64,000 bases of DNA from Pseudomonas arsenicoxydans (lineage in GTDB: Bacteria; Pseudomonadota; Gammaproteobacteria; Pseudomonadales; Pseudomonadaceae): positions 55,852-119,851 of the forward strand of contig NZ_RCZE01000019.1 of the NCBI RefSeq assembly GCF_006438915.1. Direction: 5' to 3'. The translations under genes and the position numbers were made by a program. The notes beneath the pieces are model-generated. The model saw only the letters and a list, made by a program, of their open reading frames with translations. It ran no database searches and was not told where the DNA came from. Numbering within the stretch: position 1 is the stretch's first letter; each line of letters opens with the position of its first letter. Positions 25,925 through 35,611 of the stretch are shown here, one piece after another.

Positions 25925-28694
25925 GATAACCTTGGATGCCTTTGTCGAGGAAGCTCTCTACTTTGGCGCCGGTGAGGCCGCCGAGACCTTTCAGAACGAT
26001 TTGTAGGAAGACGCCGTGGTCGCCTTTTTCGTTTTGTGGCGCTTGTTGACTGAACTCGTCGAAATTAATGAAGTAACGGTTGATCACGCGCAGCTTCCAG
26101 CAGCAGTTGTCGTATTCGAAACCACCGAAGGCTTCAAGGGTCCGGTTTTGGTTGTAGTCATATTGCCAGCGGCTAATGAGATTCCATTGCGGTACGATCG
26201 GCCAGATCACCGAGAAGTCATGCTGTTCGATCTTGTAGTAGTCCTTCACGAAATCAGGCGTGCCAGGGGTGCCGTAGTCACCGCCGAATTGCCATTGACC
26301 GGTGTTCTGGTTGTAGATCACCTGGTCGTTACGATAGCGATAGCCGGCGTTGATGACCTTGTTCGGATTGTCTTCAGGCTGGTAGTGGAACATCGTGCTG
26401 CCCGAGCGAGTGCTGCGGCTGTTCGGATCCCAGTTGAAGTCGGTGGTGTTATACCAGTCGCGGTTCCAGTGATATTCGTATTCCAGTGCATAGGGCGAAT
26501 TGCTGGTTTGCGCATCGGCACGGGTTTTTGGATTGACACCGGGCAACTGGACTTCGCGGTCCTTGAAGAACAAGGCCTGACCTACGCTGAAGCGTTGGCG
26601 TTCAAAGCCATCTTCTTCGATCCAGCGGTTGGTGATGCCCAGCGACAGTTTGTTCTCGTCGCCGACACGGTCGGAGCCAGAGAAGCGGTTGTCCCGGAAC
26701 AGCGATGCATAGTTGAAGGTGTATTCACTGGTGTCGAACACAGGAATGTCTGTCTGGTCTTCCTCTGGTACATAGAGGTAGTACAGGCGCGGCTCCAGTG
26801 TCTGGCGGTAGTTCTTGCCAAACCATTGGGTGTCGCGATCGAAGTACAGACCACTGTCAATGCTGGCAATCGGCACGCCACGGTTCTGGTTGCTGCCGAA
26901 ATTGCCGTTGAAGTTTTTAGTCCCGGCGGCAGCGGCGGCTTGATCCTGAGACACGATCTGGTTCTTGCCGATGCTGTCCAGGTCCAGTTGGTACTGGGTG
27001 TATTGGTACTTGAGCTTCGGCTTCACGAAGCCATAAGTCCAGTCCAGCGGCAGGCTGACGGCTGGCGCCAGGTTGAGGCGATCGCCGTTGGCACGGGCCA
27101 GGCCTTGAACGTTGGTGTCCAGACGTGGGGACACGTTGCCGTCTTCGTCCGTGTACGTACCGTTAAGCAGGTCTCGTTCGAACCGCACGATTTCAGTGCT
27201 GTAACTGAAATCCAGACCACCTGGATGATCCGGCAGCTCACCGTTGAAGGTGATCTGCGGCAAGCGATCATACGGCGTGATGGAGGCAACAGTCGCCAGC
27301 TGAAACGCCTGGGCGTTGACAGTGGCGGCATAGTCGTCACCACGGTAGGTGACGGAACCCTGCTGGTTCACGAAGTCAGCGCTTTTCACGCCAATCTGGT
27401 CAGTCTGCAGATCCTGGAAGTAATAAGGATCGCTGAGCTTGGTGTAGTCGACTTGCGTGAGGACACGCTCATCGAGACCACCCTTGTGCTGCCAGTTATA
27501 CATGTAGCGTTCTTTCTGGAAGTCGGTCTGCTTGTCGCGTTGGGTGTCCTCGTCATTGAGGTACGCCGCACCGAACTGACCTTCGCTGGACTTGGTCAGG
27601 TAGCGGAATTCGCCTTCCATCAACAAGCCATGCTTTTCCATGTAACGTGGGTACAACGTGGCATCGTAGTTCGGTGCCAGGTTGAAGTAATACGGGGTGA
27701 CCAGCATGAAGCCGGTATCGCTGCCGGTGCCGATAGTCGGCGGCAGGAAGCCCGACTGGCGACGGTCGTCGATCGGGAAGTAGATGTACGGCGTGTACAG
27801 GACAGGAATGTCCTTGACCCGCAGTGTCACGTTGGTCGCGGTGCCGAAGCCGGTCGCCGGGTTCAGGGTGATGTTGTTACCCTTGAGCTGCCAGGCGTTG
27901 CTGTTCGGTTCGCACGTGGTGTACGTACCATCCTTGAGGCGGATGATCGCGTTTTCGGCACGCTTGGCGTACAGCGCGTTACCACGGATGCGCGATTTGT
28001 GCATCACGTATTCGGCGTTGTCGACCTTGGCTTCACCGGTGTCGAGCTGCACGTCGGCATGGTCGCCGACGATCAGTGCGCCGTTGTCGCGGATGCGCAC
28101 GTCGCCATTGAGTTCGGCGCGGCTTTCGGCCTGATACAGGCTGGCTTCGTCGGACTCGACCTGCATGCTGCCTTGACGCAATACAACGTCACCTGCCAGC
28201 GTGCCGACTTGATCTTCGGTGTTGTAACGAGAGGCCTTGGCGCCGATAAAGGTCGGTGCGTCACTTTTATTCGTCTTGTCATTCATGCCAGGACGAATCG
28301 GTTCGATATAGGAACCAGAGCAGTAAGGACCGGTTTCGGCCAATTGCGCGGCAGTGAGGCTCTCGCGTGGAACCCAGTCGAGGTGACTGTAGTCTGCACT
28401 ACGCGACTTCATGCCACGGCCCTTGGACTCGGTAACGAGTGCAGGCTTGGCGGCGGAACCGCTCTCGGCTTCTGCGTCGTCAACGGCAGTGACCGCACCG
28501 TCATGGGCGGGGCGCGGTGGCAATGCCGCCGCTGGCGATTTTGGCGCACAGTCCCAGGCACCCGAAGCAGAGACTGAGCAGTCATACTGTTCCGCGGCGA
28601 CCACGAATGAAGTGGCTAGGGGTTGCAGGGCCAGCAGACTGCCGGTAACCAACAACGGAAATTTTTTACGAAACGCGGGGGATTTCAATGCCAT
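25899..28694 (-). CDS. lptD: LPS-assembly outer membrane protein LptD
   Basis: With LptE it inserts lipopolysaccharide into the outer leaflet. I place the start at ATG 28694 (MALKSPAFRKKF), which is followed by a hydrophobic signal peptide ending near AAEQYDC; the frame stays open further upstream, but that part runs into the amgK gene and has no signal sequence. The protein has 931 residues: a Pro/Ala-rich N-terminal extension, the OstA beta-jellyroll (about 135-260), and the long barrel. Cysteines at 39 and 49 and a CC pair near the C-terminus could form disulfides as in E. coli. First gene of the surA-pdxA operon. Confidence 0.96.
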   Translation of the reverse strand: MALKSPAFRKKFPLLVTGSLLALQPLATSFVVAAEQYDCSVSASGAWDCAPKSPAAALPPRPAHDGAVTAVDDAEAESGSAAKPALVTESKGRGMKSRSADYSHLDWVPRESLTAAQLAETGPYCSGSYIEPIRPGMNDKTNKSDAPTFIGAKASRYNTEDQVGTLAGDVVLRQGSMQVESDEASLYQAESRAELNGDVRIRDNGALIVGDHADVQLDTGEAKVDNAEYVMHKSRIRGNALYAKRAENAIIRLKDGTYTTCEPNSNAWQLKGNNITLNPATGFGTATNVTLRVKDIPVLYTPYIYFPIDDRRQSGFLPPTIGTGSDTGFMLVTPYYFNLAPNYDATLYPRYMEKHGLLMEGEFRYLTKSSEGQFGAAYLNDEDTQRDKQTDFQKERYMYNWQHKGGLDERVLTQVDYTKLSDPYYFQDLQTDQIGVKSADFVNQQGSVTYRGDDYAATVNAQAFQLATVASITPYDRLPQITFNGELPDHPGGLDFSYSTEIVRFERDLLNGTYTDEDGNVSPRLDTNVQGLARANGDRLNLAPAVSLPLDWTYGFVKPKLKYQYTQYQLDLDSIGKNQIVSQDQAAAAAGTKNFNGNFGSNQNRGVPIASIDSGLYFDRDTQWFGKNYRQTLEPRLYYLYVPEEDQTDIPVFDTSEYTFNYASLFRDNRFSGSDRVGDENKLSLGITNRWIEEDGFERQRFSVGQALFFKDREVQLPGVNPKTRADAQTSNSPYALEYEYHWNRDWYNTTDFNWDPNSRSTRSGSTMFHYQPEDNPNKVINAGYRYRNDQVIYNQNTGQWQFGGDYGTPGTPDFVKDYYKIEQHDFSVIWPIVPQWNLISRWQYDYNQNRTLEAFGGFEYDNCCWKLRVINRYFINFDEFSQQAPQNEKGDHGVFLQIVLKGLGGLTGAKVESFLDKGIQGYREREDQAF

Positions 28695-28824
28695 CTTATT
28701 AGTCCGGGCTTCCTGCGTGCCATCTGCCCGCGGTGTGGGCCGCACGCCTCTCGATGGTCTGAAAAAGATGCTGGATAATAAAGCATGACCCGCTTGACGG
28801 CTAGCGCCGTCGGAGACCCTTGCA

Positions 28825-29844
28825 ATGCCTGACCAAGATGTACGTTTGCAACACCTGAAAGTTTGGCTCGATGAGCAGTTGGCAATTCTCTTTGCAGAAC
28901 AGGGCTGGGGCGCCGTACCCCCGGCCACGTTGACTGCGGCGAGTAGTGACGCGAGTTTTCGGCGCTATTTTCGCTGGGAAGGCGAGGGCAAAAGCTTCAT
29001 CGTAATGGACGCTCCGCCGCCCCAGGAAAACTGCAAACCCTTCGTGGATATCGCTTTTTTGCTGGCGAAATCCGGAATAAATGTGCCGAAAATTTATGCC
29101 GAAGACCTCGAACGCGGTTTTCTCTTGCTCAATGACCTGGGCAACAAGACTTACCTTGACGTGATCGACAGCGAAAATGCCGATGATTTGTTCAACGATG
29201 CCCTGCAGGCACTGTTGGCTTTTCAGCAGTTGCCGATGGTTGCGCCATTGCCGAGTTATGACGTCGCACTGTTGCGTCGCGAACTGGAACTGTTCCCCGA
29301 CTGGTATGTGAAACACGAGTTGGGCATCGAGTTCGACGCGGCGCAGAAAATGCTCTGGCAGAACGTCACCGATCTGTTGATCGATAGCGCTCTGGCCCAG
29401 CCCAAAATCCTGGTGCACCGCGACTACATGCCACGCAACCTGATGCTCAGCGAACCGAATCCGGGCGTGCTGGATTTTCAGGACGCGGTGTACGGTCCCG
29501 TGACCTACGACGTGACCTGCCTGTTCAAGGACGCCTTCCTCAGCTGGCCCGAAGAGCGTGTGCGCGGCTGGCTCGAACTGTACTGGCAGCGAGCCGGCGA
29601 GCTCGACATTCCGGTTCAACCGGACTTCGAAGAGTTCTTGCGTGCCAGCGACTTGATGGGCGTGCAGCGTCATCTGAAAGTCATCGGCATCTTCGCCCGC
29701 ATCTGCCATCGCGACGGCAAACCGCGCTACCTCGCTGACGTGCCGCGCTTCTTCGCCTATATAGAAGCTGTGATTGCCCGCCGCCCTGAACTGGCCGAGC
29801 TGGATGTGTTGCTGCTGAGCCTGCGTGCCGGAGCGAATGCATGA
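28825..29844 (+). CDS. amgK: N-acetylmuramate/N-acetylglucosamine kinase AmgK
   Basis: Phosphorylates the anomeric position of MurNAc (and GlcNAc), the first step of the salvage route that bypasses MurA in pseudomonads. The 339-residue protein has the aminoglycoside-phosphotransferase fold with HRDYMPRNLML (about 197-207) and LDFQDAVYG (about 218-226) as catalytic and metal motifs. It overlaps murU by four bases and diverges from lptD. Matches PA0596. Confidence 0.94.
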   Translation: MPDQDVRLQHLKVWLDEQLAILFAEQGWGAVPPATLTAASSDASFRRYFRWEGEGKSFIVMDAPPPQENCKPFVDIAFLLAKSGINVPKIYAEDLERGFLLLNDLGNKTYLDVIDSENADDLFNDALQALLAFQQLPMVAPLPSYDVALLRRELELFPDWYVKHELGIEFDAAQKMLWQNVTDLLIDSALAQPKILVHRDYMPRNLMLSEPNPGVLDFQDAVYGPVTYDVTCLFKDAFLSWPEERVRGWLELYWQRAGELDIPVQPDFEEFLRASDLMGVQRHLKVIGIFARICHRDGKPRYLADVPRFFAYIEAVIARRPELAELDVLLLSLRAGANA

Positions 29845-30512
29845 AGGCAATGATTCTGGCTGCCGGTAAGGGCGAGCGCATGCGCCCGTTGACCCTGACC
29901 ACCCCCAAACCGCTGGTTCGCGCCGGCGGCGTGCCATTGATCGAGTACCACCTGCGCGCCCTCGCGGCGGCCGGGTTCAACGAGATCGTGATCAACCACG
30001 CCTGGCTCGGTCAGCAGATCGAAGACTATCTGGGCGACGGTTCGCGCTATGGCCTCAGCATTCAGTACTCGCCGGAAGGCGAGCCGCTGGAAACCGGTGG
30101 TGGGATTTTTCGCGCATTGCCGTTGCTGGGGGATGAGGCGTTTGTGGTGGTCAATGGCGACATCTGGACCGACTACGACTTCAGCGTGTTGCATCAACCC
30201 ATCAACGGGCTGGCTCACCTGGTGCTGGCGGATAACCCGGCCCATCACCCGACGGGCGATTTCACCTTGCTCGACGGGCACGTGCGCGACGGTCGGCCGG
30301 AGACAGCGACCCTGACGTATAGCGGCATCGCGGTGCTGCATCCGCAACTGTTCGACGGCTGTTCGGACGGGGCCTTCAAGCTTGCGCCGCTGTTGCGCAA
30401 AGCCATGGCCGACGGGCAAGTGACGGGGGAGCGCCTGAAAGGCCATTGGGTGGATGTCGGTACGCACGAACGCCTGGCCGACGTTGAAACCCTGATAGAA
30501 GCGAGCCGCTGA
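29841..30512 (+). CDS. murU: N-acetylmuramate alpha-1-phosphate uridylyltransferase MurU
   Basis: Converts MurNAc-1-phosphate and UTP to UDP-MurNAc in peptidoglycan recycling, which can contribute to fosfomycin tolerance in pseudomonads. The 223-residue protein shows the nucleotidyltransferase start ILAAGKGERMRPLT (4-17), then KPLVRAGG, and NGDIWTDYDF (about 104-113). Translationally coupled to amgK and followed after one base by djlA. Confidence 0.94.
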   Translation: MKAMILAAGKGERMRPLTLTTPKPLVRAGGVPLIEYHLRALAAAGFNEIVINHAWLGQQIEDYLGDGSRYGLSIQYSPEGEPLETGGGIFRALPLLGDEAFVVVNGDIWTDYDFSVLHQPINGLAHLVLADNPAHHPTGDFTLLDGHVRDGRPETATLTYSGIAVLHPQLFDGCSDGAFKLAPLLRKAMADGQVTGERLKGHWVDVGTHERLADVETLIEASR

Positions 30513-30513
30513 G

Positions 30514-31281
30514 GTGCTGTGGCCAGGGACTCTGATCGGAGCCGGAGCAGGCTTTGCCATAGCCAGCATTCCGGGGGCCATGCTCGGCGCCTTGTTGGGG
30601 CAGGCGCTGGATCGGCGCTTGCACCTGCAAAGCTTCGGGCACTTGCTTGAAAAGCTCGGCGGTCGTCCGATGCTGCGCAATGATGAGCTGCTGTTCGTGT
30701 TGTTGGGGCGCTTGGCCAAGAGTGACGGGCGAGTGGTGGATGGCCATATCCAGCAAGCCCGCCAGGAAATGCGTGCGCTGGAAATGACGGACTCGGCGCA
30801 GCGTCGTGCCATTGCGGCGTTCAATCGCGGCAAGTCCGGCAATGACCGGCTACGCGGCTATCTGCGGCGCTTGAGCGCTCAACCGCACGCGGCGGAAGGT
30901 GTGTTGCGTGCCTGCTGGCGGATGGTTTGGGCCGATGGTCGTGCCGGCAGTCATGAACGCGAGTTGATTGCCCAATGGGGTAAGTGGCTGGGCTGGACGC
31001 CGCGTCAGGTTCAGGCGCTGGCCGCCGATTACGAGCAACACAAGCGTCCGCAGGTGAGCAGCGCGATCACCTATCAGGATGCGTTGCGGCTTTTGGGGGT
31101 GTCGGCAACCAGCGAGCCGGCGCAGATCAAGCGCGCTTATAGGCGCCTGCTGAGTCGTCATCATCCGGACAAGATCGCCGGCAGCGGGGCGACGGCGTTG
31201 CAGGTGCGGGAGGCAACGGACAAGACGCGTGAATTGCACGCGGCTTATACGTTGATTCGTGAGCGGCGGGATTTTCGCTAG
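30514..31281 (+). CDS. djlA: DnaJ-like membrane co-chaperone DjlA
   Basis: A 255-residue J-domain protein. A short N-terminal hydrophobic segment (LWPGTLIGAGAGFAIASIPG) anchors it, a TerB-like all-helical domain follows (about 50-160), and a C-terminal J domain has the HPD tripeptide in SRHHPDKIAG (about 217-226). It stimulates DnaK ATPase at the membrane. The start is GTG at 30514, one base after the murU stop, in line with the common MLWPGTLIGAG start of the family. Confidence 0.92.
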   Translation: MLWPGTLIGAGAGFAIASIPGAMLGALLGQALDRRLHLQSFGHLLEKLGGRPMLRNDELLFVLLGRLAKSDGRVVDGHIQQARQEMRALEMTDSAQRRAIAAFNRGKSGNDRLRGYLRRLSAQPHAAEGVLRACWRMVWADGRAGSHERELIAQWGKWLGWTPRQVQALAADYEQHKRPQVSSAITYQDALRLLGVSATSEPAQIKRAYRRLLSRHHPDKIAGSGATALQVREATDKTRELHAAYTLIRERRDFR

Positions 31282-31311
31282 CTGGTAAGAGTTGTATCGC
31301 CCGGGATGCCG

Positions 31312-31421
31312 CCTTCGCGAGCAAGTCGAATCGTCGCACCGCCGCTCCCACATTTGATCTTCGTCGCACGCAGATTCTGTGCCGACTGAAGATTAAATGT
31401 GGGAGCGGGCTTGCTCGCGAA
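31312..31421. repeat. REPIN with an extended left arm between djlA and the DUF3530 gene
   Basis: The right arm is a normal TGTGGGAGCGGGCTTGCTCG element. The left arm (31313-31352) carries about 15 extra bases (GTCGAATCGTCGCACCG region) inside the conserved core. The same extended form occurs once more at 35612-35650. Confidence 0.85.
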
Positions 31422-31438
31422 CGGGGCGACTCGGTCTA

Positions 31439-32431
31439 TCAGTCCGCAGCGTTCTGCGGGTTCAACCAGCCGCGCACCCGGCGCACCAATTGCTCCTGCT
31501 CAGCCTTGGCATCACCCGGCAGTGCCTTGAGCGCCACCTGACTAAACGCCGAGGCCTTCAACCGTTTGCTGGCCTGCATGCGCTCCAGCGCCGCTTTGCG
31601 ATCCAGCGGCTTATCCACATAGAAAAGGTCGGCAGTCGGCAGCTTCAATGTCGGCGTCAGTTCGGCCAGTTCAGGCTTTGCCGTCACCGGTGTCTGAGCG
31701 GCGACCATCACAAACTTTTCCACCTGCGAGGGTTGTCTCTCGCTCAGATAACGCGCCGCCCAGTAAGCGCCAGTACCATGGCCCAGCACGACAATGCTGC
31801 GAGCACTTTGCTGTTCGGCATAAGTGATGGCGGCGTCGATTCGCGCGAAGATGCGCTCGGCGTCGACCTTGGCGTGTTCTTCGGTTGTTTCGGCGATGGC
31901 CTTGTCAGCCACTTCCGCTTCGCCGCCGGCGGCCTGCTCGATGGGCGCCGCGGTGGTGGAATCCTTGCTGCCGGTCTCCGGCGCTTTAGGCGCCGGCGCG
32001 ACTTCGACGATGCGTGGTGCAATGGCGTCGCTTTGCAGGTCCGGCAAGGTGATACTCAGGCTGCTCCATTTGGCGTCCGGCAATTGACGGCGCAAAGGAC
32101 CGATTGCTTGCGGCCAGTCAACAGTTTCACCAGCGCCCGGGATGATAATCACCGCGCCCTTGGGCTCGGCGGTGTTGGCCGGCTTCCACAAAGCGAGAAA
32201 AGTGTCGGTGCCGGCTTGCAGTTGTTGCTGCTCCTGAACAGGGACTTTTCGCTCAAGTGCGGTCGCTTCTTCCTGACTACGCTCAGGCAATGGCTGGCGT
32301 TCGACCGGTTTTTCTTCGGCGGGTTTTTCTGCCGCGGCAGGGGCCGGGTCGGCGGCCTCGACAGAAAAGGCACAAGGCAGGATCAGCGACAGGCACAATG
32401 CTGGCAGTGCCAGGCGGTAGACAGGGGGCAT
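31439..32431 (-). CDS. DUF3530 family exported alpha/beta-hydrolase-like protein
   Basis: A 330-residue protein with a signal peptide (about 1-27, ...FSVEA). A charged Pro/Ala/Glu-rich stretch follows (about 28-60), then an alpha/beta-hydrolase fold with GAVIIIPGAGE (about 95-105) and VLGHGTGAYWAARYL (about 218-232). The position of the usual nucleophile serine (GxSxG) is glycine here (GHGTG), so ordinary esterase activity is doubtful. A long Ala/Glu-rich insert lies between. DUF3530 has no known function. Convergent with djlA across a REPIN; equivalent to PA0599. Confidence 0.85.
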   Translation of the reverse strand: MPPVYRLALPALCLSLILPCAFSVEAADPAPAAAEKPAEEKPVERQPLPERSQEEATALERKVPVQEQQQLQAGTDTFLALWKPANTAEPKGAVIIIPGAGETVDWPQAIGPLRRQLPDAKWSSLSITLPDLQSDAIAPRIVEVAPAPKAPETGSKDSTTAAPIEQAAGGEAEVADKAIAETTEEHAKVDAERIFARIDAAITYAEQQSARSIVVLGHGTGAYWAARYLSERQPSQVEKFVMVAAQTPVTAKPELAELTPTLKLPTADLFYVDKPLDRKAALERMQASKRLKASAFSQVALKALPGDAKAEQEQLVRRVRGWLNPQNAAD

Positions 32432-32504
32432 CGGATATTCCAGGCCAGAAGTGATTCCGGCAGCCTAATGGGTTAGTCAGTGTTTGTCAGTGTGTGAGAC
32501 TTCG

Positions 32505-34901
32505 ATGATGCGTTTTCGCTGCCTGTGGGTTATCGGCTGGTTGTGGTTTCCCTTGATGGGGTGGGCGGCGTCCGCGCCACCGGGGCATGCCGCGGCCTTG
32601 TCACCTGAGCAACAACAATGGCTCGCCGCCCATGACGAATTGCGCGTCGGCGTGGTGTTGCAGGCGCCTTATGCTCAATACGATCGCCGCTTGCAGCGTT
32701 TGTCCGGAGTCAACGTCGAGCTGATGAAGTGGCTGGCCAGTGCGCTCAAGGTCGAGCTCAGCTGGCGCAATTTCCCGGACGTCGCGCAACTGGAAGACGC
32801 CGCGCGCGAGGGTGAAATCGACATCGCCGTCGGCCTGACGCAAACCCCGGCCGGTTTGCGCCTGTGGCAATTTACCGACCCGTACATGCGGGTTCCGCAA
32901 CTGGTGGTCAGTGATGAAAAGGGCACCGGTGTCGTGGAGCTGGAGAAACTCGACAGCCAGACCCGCGTCGCGGTGCGTATGCCCAGTGCGACCGCCGATT
33001 ATCTGCGCAGCAACTTTCCGCATCTGAACCTGCAAGGCGTCCCCATCGAGCGCCAGGCGCTGCAATTGTTGCTCAGTCAGCAAGCCGGGTACGCCGTGGT
33101 CGACGAGGCGCAACTGGGGCGTTTGTCCGCCGAACCGGAGTTCGCCGGGCTGGTCGTGGTGGGCGACATCGGCCTGCCGCAATTGCTGCGCGTGGCTACT
33201 CGCCGGGATTGGCCGGAACTGGCCGGTATTGTCGAAAGCGCGCTACGGGCAATCCCGGCCAAGGACCTGGAACAACTGCACAACCATTGGCTACAACCCA
33301 AGTATCCGAGACTGACCGAATCCCCGGGGTTCTGGCAAAACCTGTGCCTGCTGTTCGCCGTCATGCTGTTGAGCAGCATGGCCATCGTGTTTTGGCAGCG
33401 GCGTCAGCAACACAGTCTGGAGGCGCGTCTGTTGGCCGCGCGTGAAGACATTGCGTTGCGCGAGGCCAGCGAAGAGGCGCTGCGCCTGACGCAGTTTTCC
33501 ATCGATCAGAGCACCGTCGGCATTCTCTGGGTCAACTGGGACAGCCATGTGCGCTACGCCAACCGTGCCGCCGAAAACATGCTCGGCTATGCGCCAGGCG
33601 GAATCATCGATCGGCCGCTGATCGACTTCGAACCCGGCCTGCACATGGACCGCTGGTTGAATCTGTGGAAACGCGCACGGGCCAGTGACGACGGACCGCA
33701 AAGTTTCGAAACCCACTGCGTGCGGGCCGATGGCAGCATTTTGCCGACGGATGTCTCGTTGAGCTTCATGCGCTTTCGTGAGGGTGAATACCTGGTGGTC
33801 TACCTCAACGACGTCACCGAACGCCGTCGCGCACTGGCCGCGTTGCAGGAAAGCGAGGCGCGGTTACAGGGGATCGCGGCCAACGTTCCGGGACTGGTCT
33901 TTCGCCTGGAGCGCGCGCCGGTGACGGGACAGATCGACTTTGCCTACATCAGTGAAGGCAGTGAAACCCTGGTCGGTTACTCGCCGGCCACCCTGGCCCA
34001 TCGCGACAAAGGCCTGCGCAGTCTGGTGCACCCGGACGACAAGGCCAGCTATCACCAGACGCAGGACCGTGCTCTGGACACCGACAGCGACTGGTCGTGG
34101 CAAGGCCGGATACTGACCCGTTCGGGCGAACAACGCTGGGCCGAGATCAAGGCCATCACCCGTAGGCTTGATGATGGCGCTTACGTCTGGGACGGTATCG
34201 TCTGGGACATCAGCGAGAGCAAGCGCATTGAACTGGAACTGGCCAGCTCCCGTGAACAGTTGCGTGAATTGTCGGCGCACCTGGAAAGCGTGCGGGAAGA
34301 GGAAAAGGGGCGCATCGCCAGGGAGGTTCATGACGAACTGGGCCAGATGCTGACCGTACTCAAACTGGAAACGTCCATGTGCGAACTGGCCTACGCCCAA
34401 CTCGACCCAGGCCTGCACGAACGCTTGAACAGCATGAAGCGCTTGATCGCTCAGCTGTTCCAGTTGGTGCGCGATGTGGCCACGGCGTTGCGACCACCGA
34501 TTCTCGATGCCGGCATCGCTTCCGCCATCGAGTGGCAGGCTCGGCGTTTCGAGGCGCGCACGCAGATTCCGTGTCTGGTGCAGGTGCCGGAGAATCTGCC
34601 GGTGCTCAGCGATGCCAAGGCGATTGGCTTGTTCCGGATCCTTCAGGAAGCCCTGACCAACGTCATGCGCCATGCCCAGGCGCATACTGTTGAACTGTCG
34701 CTGGCGCTGGAGGGCGACGAGTTGTGTCTGACGGTCAGTGATGATGGCGTAGGATTTGTTCCCGCGACGGGAAGGCCGACCTCCTTTGGGGTCGTGGGCA
34801 TGCGTGAGCGGGTGTTGATCATGGGTGGGCGGTTGTCGCTTGAGAGTGAGCCGGGGGAGGGCACGACCCTGAGTGTGCGGGTGCCGCTGGATGCAGTCTG
34901 A
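32505..34901 (+). CDS. agtS: AgtS-like sensor histidine kinase with periplasmic solute-binding domain
   Basis: An inner-membrane sensor of about 798 residues. I start at ATG 32505, which directly precedes a signal peptide (LWVIGWLWFPLMGWAASA); a TTG at 32484 is less likely. Order: family-3 solute-binding domain (about 35-265), membrane helix (about 280-300), two PAS domains (about 330-450 and 460-580), HisKA_3 dimerisation domain with phospho-accepting His609 in AREVHDELGQ, and HATPase with DDGVGF. It matches PA0600, which with PA0601 responds to 5-aminovalerate/GABA or cell-wall amino sugars in P. aeruginosa. Followed by its response regulator after 63 bases. Confidence 0.85.
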   Translation: MMRFRCLWVIGWLWFPLMGWAASAPPGHAAALSPEQQQWLAAHDELRVGVVLQAPYAQYDRRLQRLSGVNVELMKWLASALKVELSWRNFPDVAQLEDAAREGEIDIAVGLTQTPAGLRLWQFTDPYMRVPQLVVSDEKGTGVVELEKLDSQTRVAVRMPSATADYLRSNFPHLNLQGVPIERQALQLLLSQQAGYAVVDEAQLGRLSAEPEFAGLVVVGDIGLPQLLRVATRRDWPELAGIVESALRAIPAKDLEQLHNHWLQPKYPRLTESPGFWQNLCLLFAVMLLSSMAIVFWQRRQQHSLEARLLAAREDIALREASEEALRLTQFSIDQSTVGILWVNWDSHVRYANRAAENMLGYAPGGIIDRPLIDFEPGLHMDRWLNLWKRARASDDGPQSFETHCVRADGSILPTDVSLSFMRFREGEYLVVYLNDVTERRRALAALQESEARLQGIAANVPGLVFRLERAPVTGQIDFAYISEGSETLVGYSPATLAHRDKGLRSLVHPDDKASYHQTQDRALDTDSDWSWQGRILTRSGEQRWAEIKAITRRLDDGAYVWDGIVWDISESKRIELELASSREQLRELSAHLESVREEEKGRIAREVHDELGQMLTVLKLETSMCELAYAQLDPGLHERLNSMKRLIAQLFQLVRDVATALRPPILDAGIASAIEWQARRFEARTQIPCLVQVPENLPVLSDAKAIGLFRILQEALTNVMRHAQAHTVELSLALEGDELCLTVSDDGVGFVPATGRPTSFGVVGMRERVLIMGGRLSLESEPGEGTTLSVRVPLDAV

Positions 34902-34964
34902 TTTTTTGTAGCGCCTTTGCTCGCGATAGAGCTTGGCTCTGAAATAAAAAGAATGGAGAAGAAC

Positions 34965-35594
34965 GTGATCCGTGTACTGGTAGCCGAAGACCACACCATC
35001 GTCCGTGAAGGCATCAAACAGTTGATCGGCCTGGCCAAGGACCTGCTGGTGGTGGGGGAGGCGAGCAATGGTGAGCAGTTGCTCGAAACCTTGCGGCATG
35101 TGCCGTGCGAGGTGGTATTGCTCGACATCTCCATGCCAGGCGTCAATGGCCTGGAAGCGATCCCGCGGATTCGTGCGCTGAACAATCCGCCCGCCATCCT
35201 CGTGTTGTCGATGCACGACGAAGCGCAAATGGCCGCGCGGGCGTTGAAGGTCGGCGCAGCGGGTTACGCGACCAAGGACAGTGATCCGGCGCTGCTGCTG
35301 ACCGCGATTCGTAAAGTGGCGGCAGGCGGGCGCTACATCGACCCGGACCTCGCTGACCGCATGGTCTTCGAAGTCGGCCTGACCGACTCCCGACCGTTGC
35401 ACTCATTGTTGTCGGAACGAGAGTTTTCGGTGTTCGAACGCCTGGCCCAAGGCGTCAACGTCAATGACATCGCCCAGCAACTGGCCCTGAGCAGCAAAAC
35501 CATCAGCACTCACAAGGCGCGGCTGATGCAGAAGCTCAACATCACCTCGCTGGCTGAACTGGTGAAGTACGCGATGGAACACAAACTCCTCTAA
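34965..35594 (+). CDS. agtR: AgtR-like LuxR-family response regulator
   Basis: A 209-residue NarL/FixJ-type regulator: receiver domain (about 1-120) with the phospho-site in LLDISMPG, and a LuxR-type helix-turn-helix (about 150-205) with DIAQQLALSSKTISTHKARL. I choose GTG 34965 (VIRVLVAEDHT) because GGAG lies six bases upstream; an ATG at 34953 would make that site coding. Follows agtS, and in P. aeruginosa the pair controls the adjacent agtABCD operon. That target is likely here too from the shared neighbourhood. Confidence 0.87.
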   Translation: MIRVLVAEDHTIVREGIKQLIGLAKDLLVVGEASNGEQLLETLRHVPCEVVLLDISMPGVNGLEAIPRIRALNNPPAILVLSMHDEAQMAARALKVGAAGYATKDSDPALLLTAIRKVAAGGRYIDPDLADRMVFEVGLTDSRPLHSLLSEREFSVFERLAQGVNVNDIAQQLALSSKTISTHKARLMQKLNITSLAELVKYAMEHKLL

Positions 35595-35611
35595 AACCCA
35601 CCACTGTCCAA

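Noticed and set aside
26016..28577. Open frame of 853 codons antisense to lptD
   Set aside because: Shadow of the real lptD gene; the sense protein is clearly LptD and the antisense product shows no family features.
28695..28928. Upstream extension of lptD by 78 codons
   Set aside because: It runs into the amgK start, has no signal peptide at its beginning, and the inner ATG has a good signal sequence right after it.
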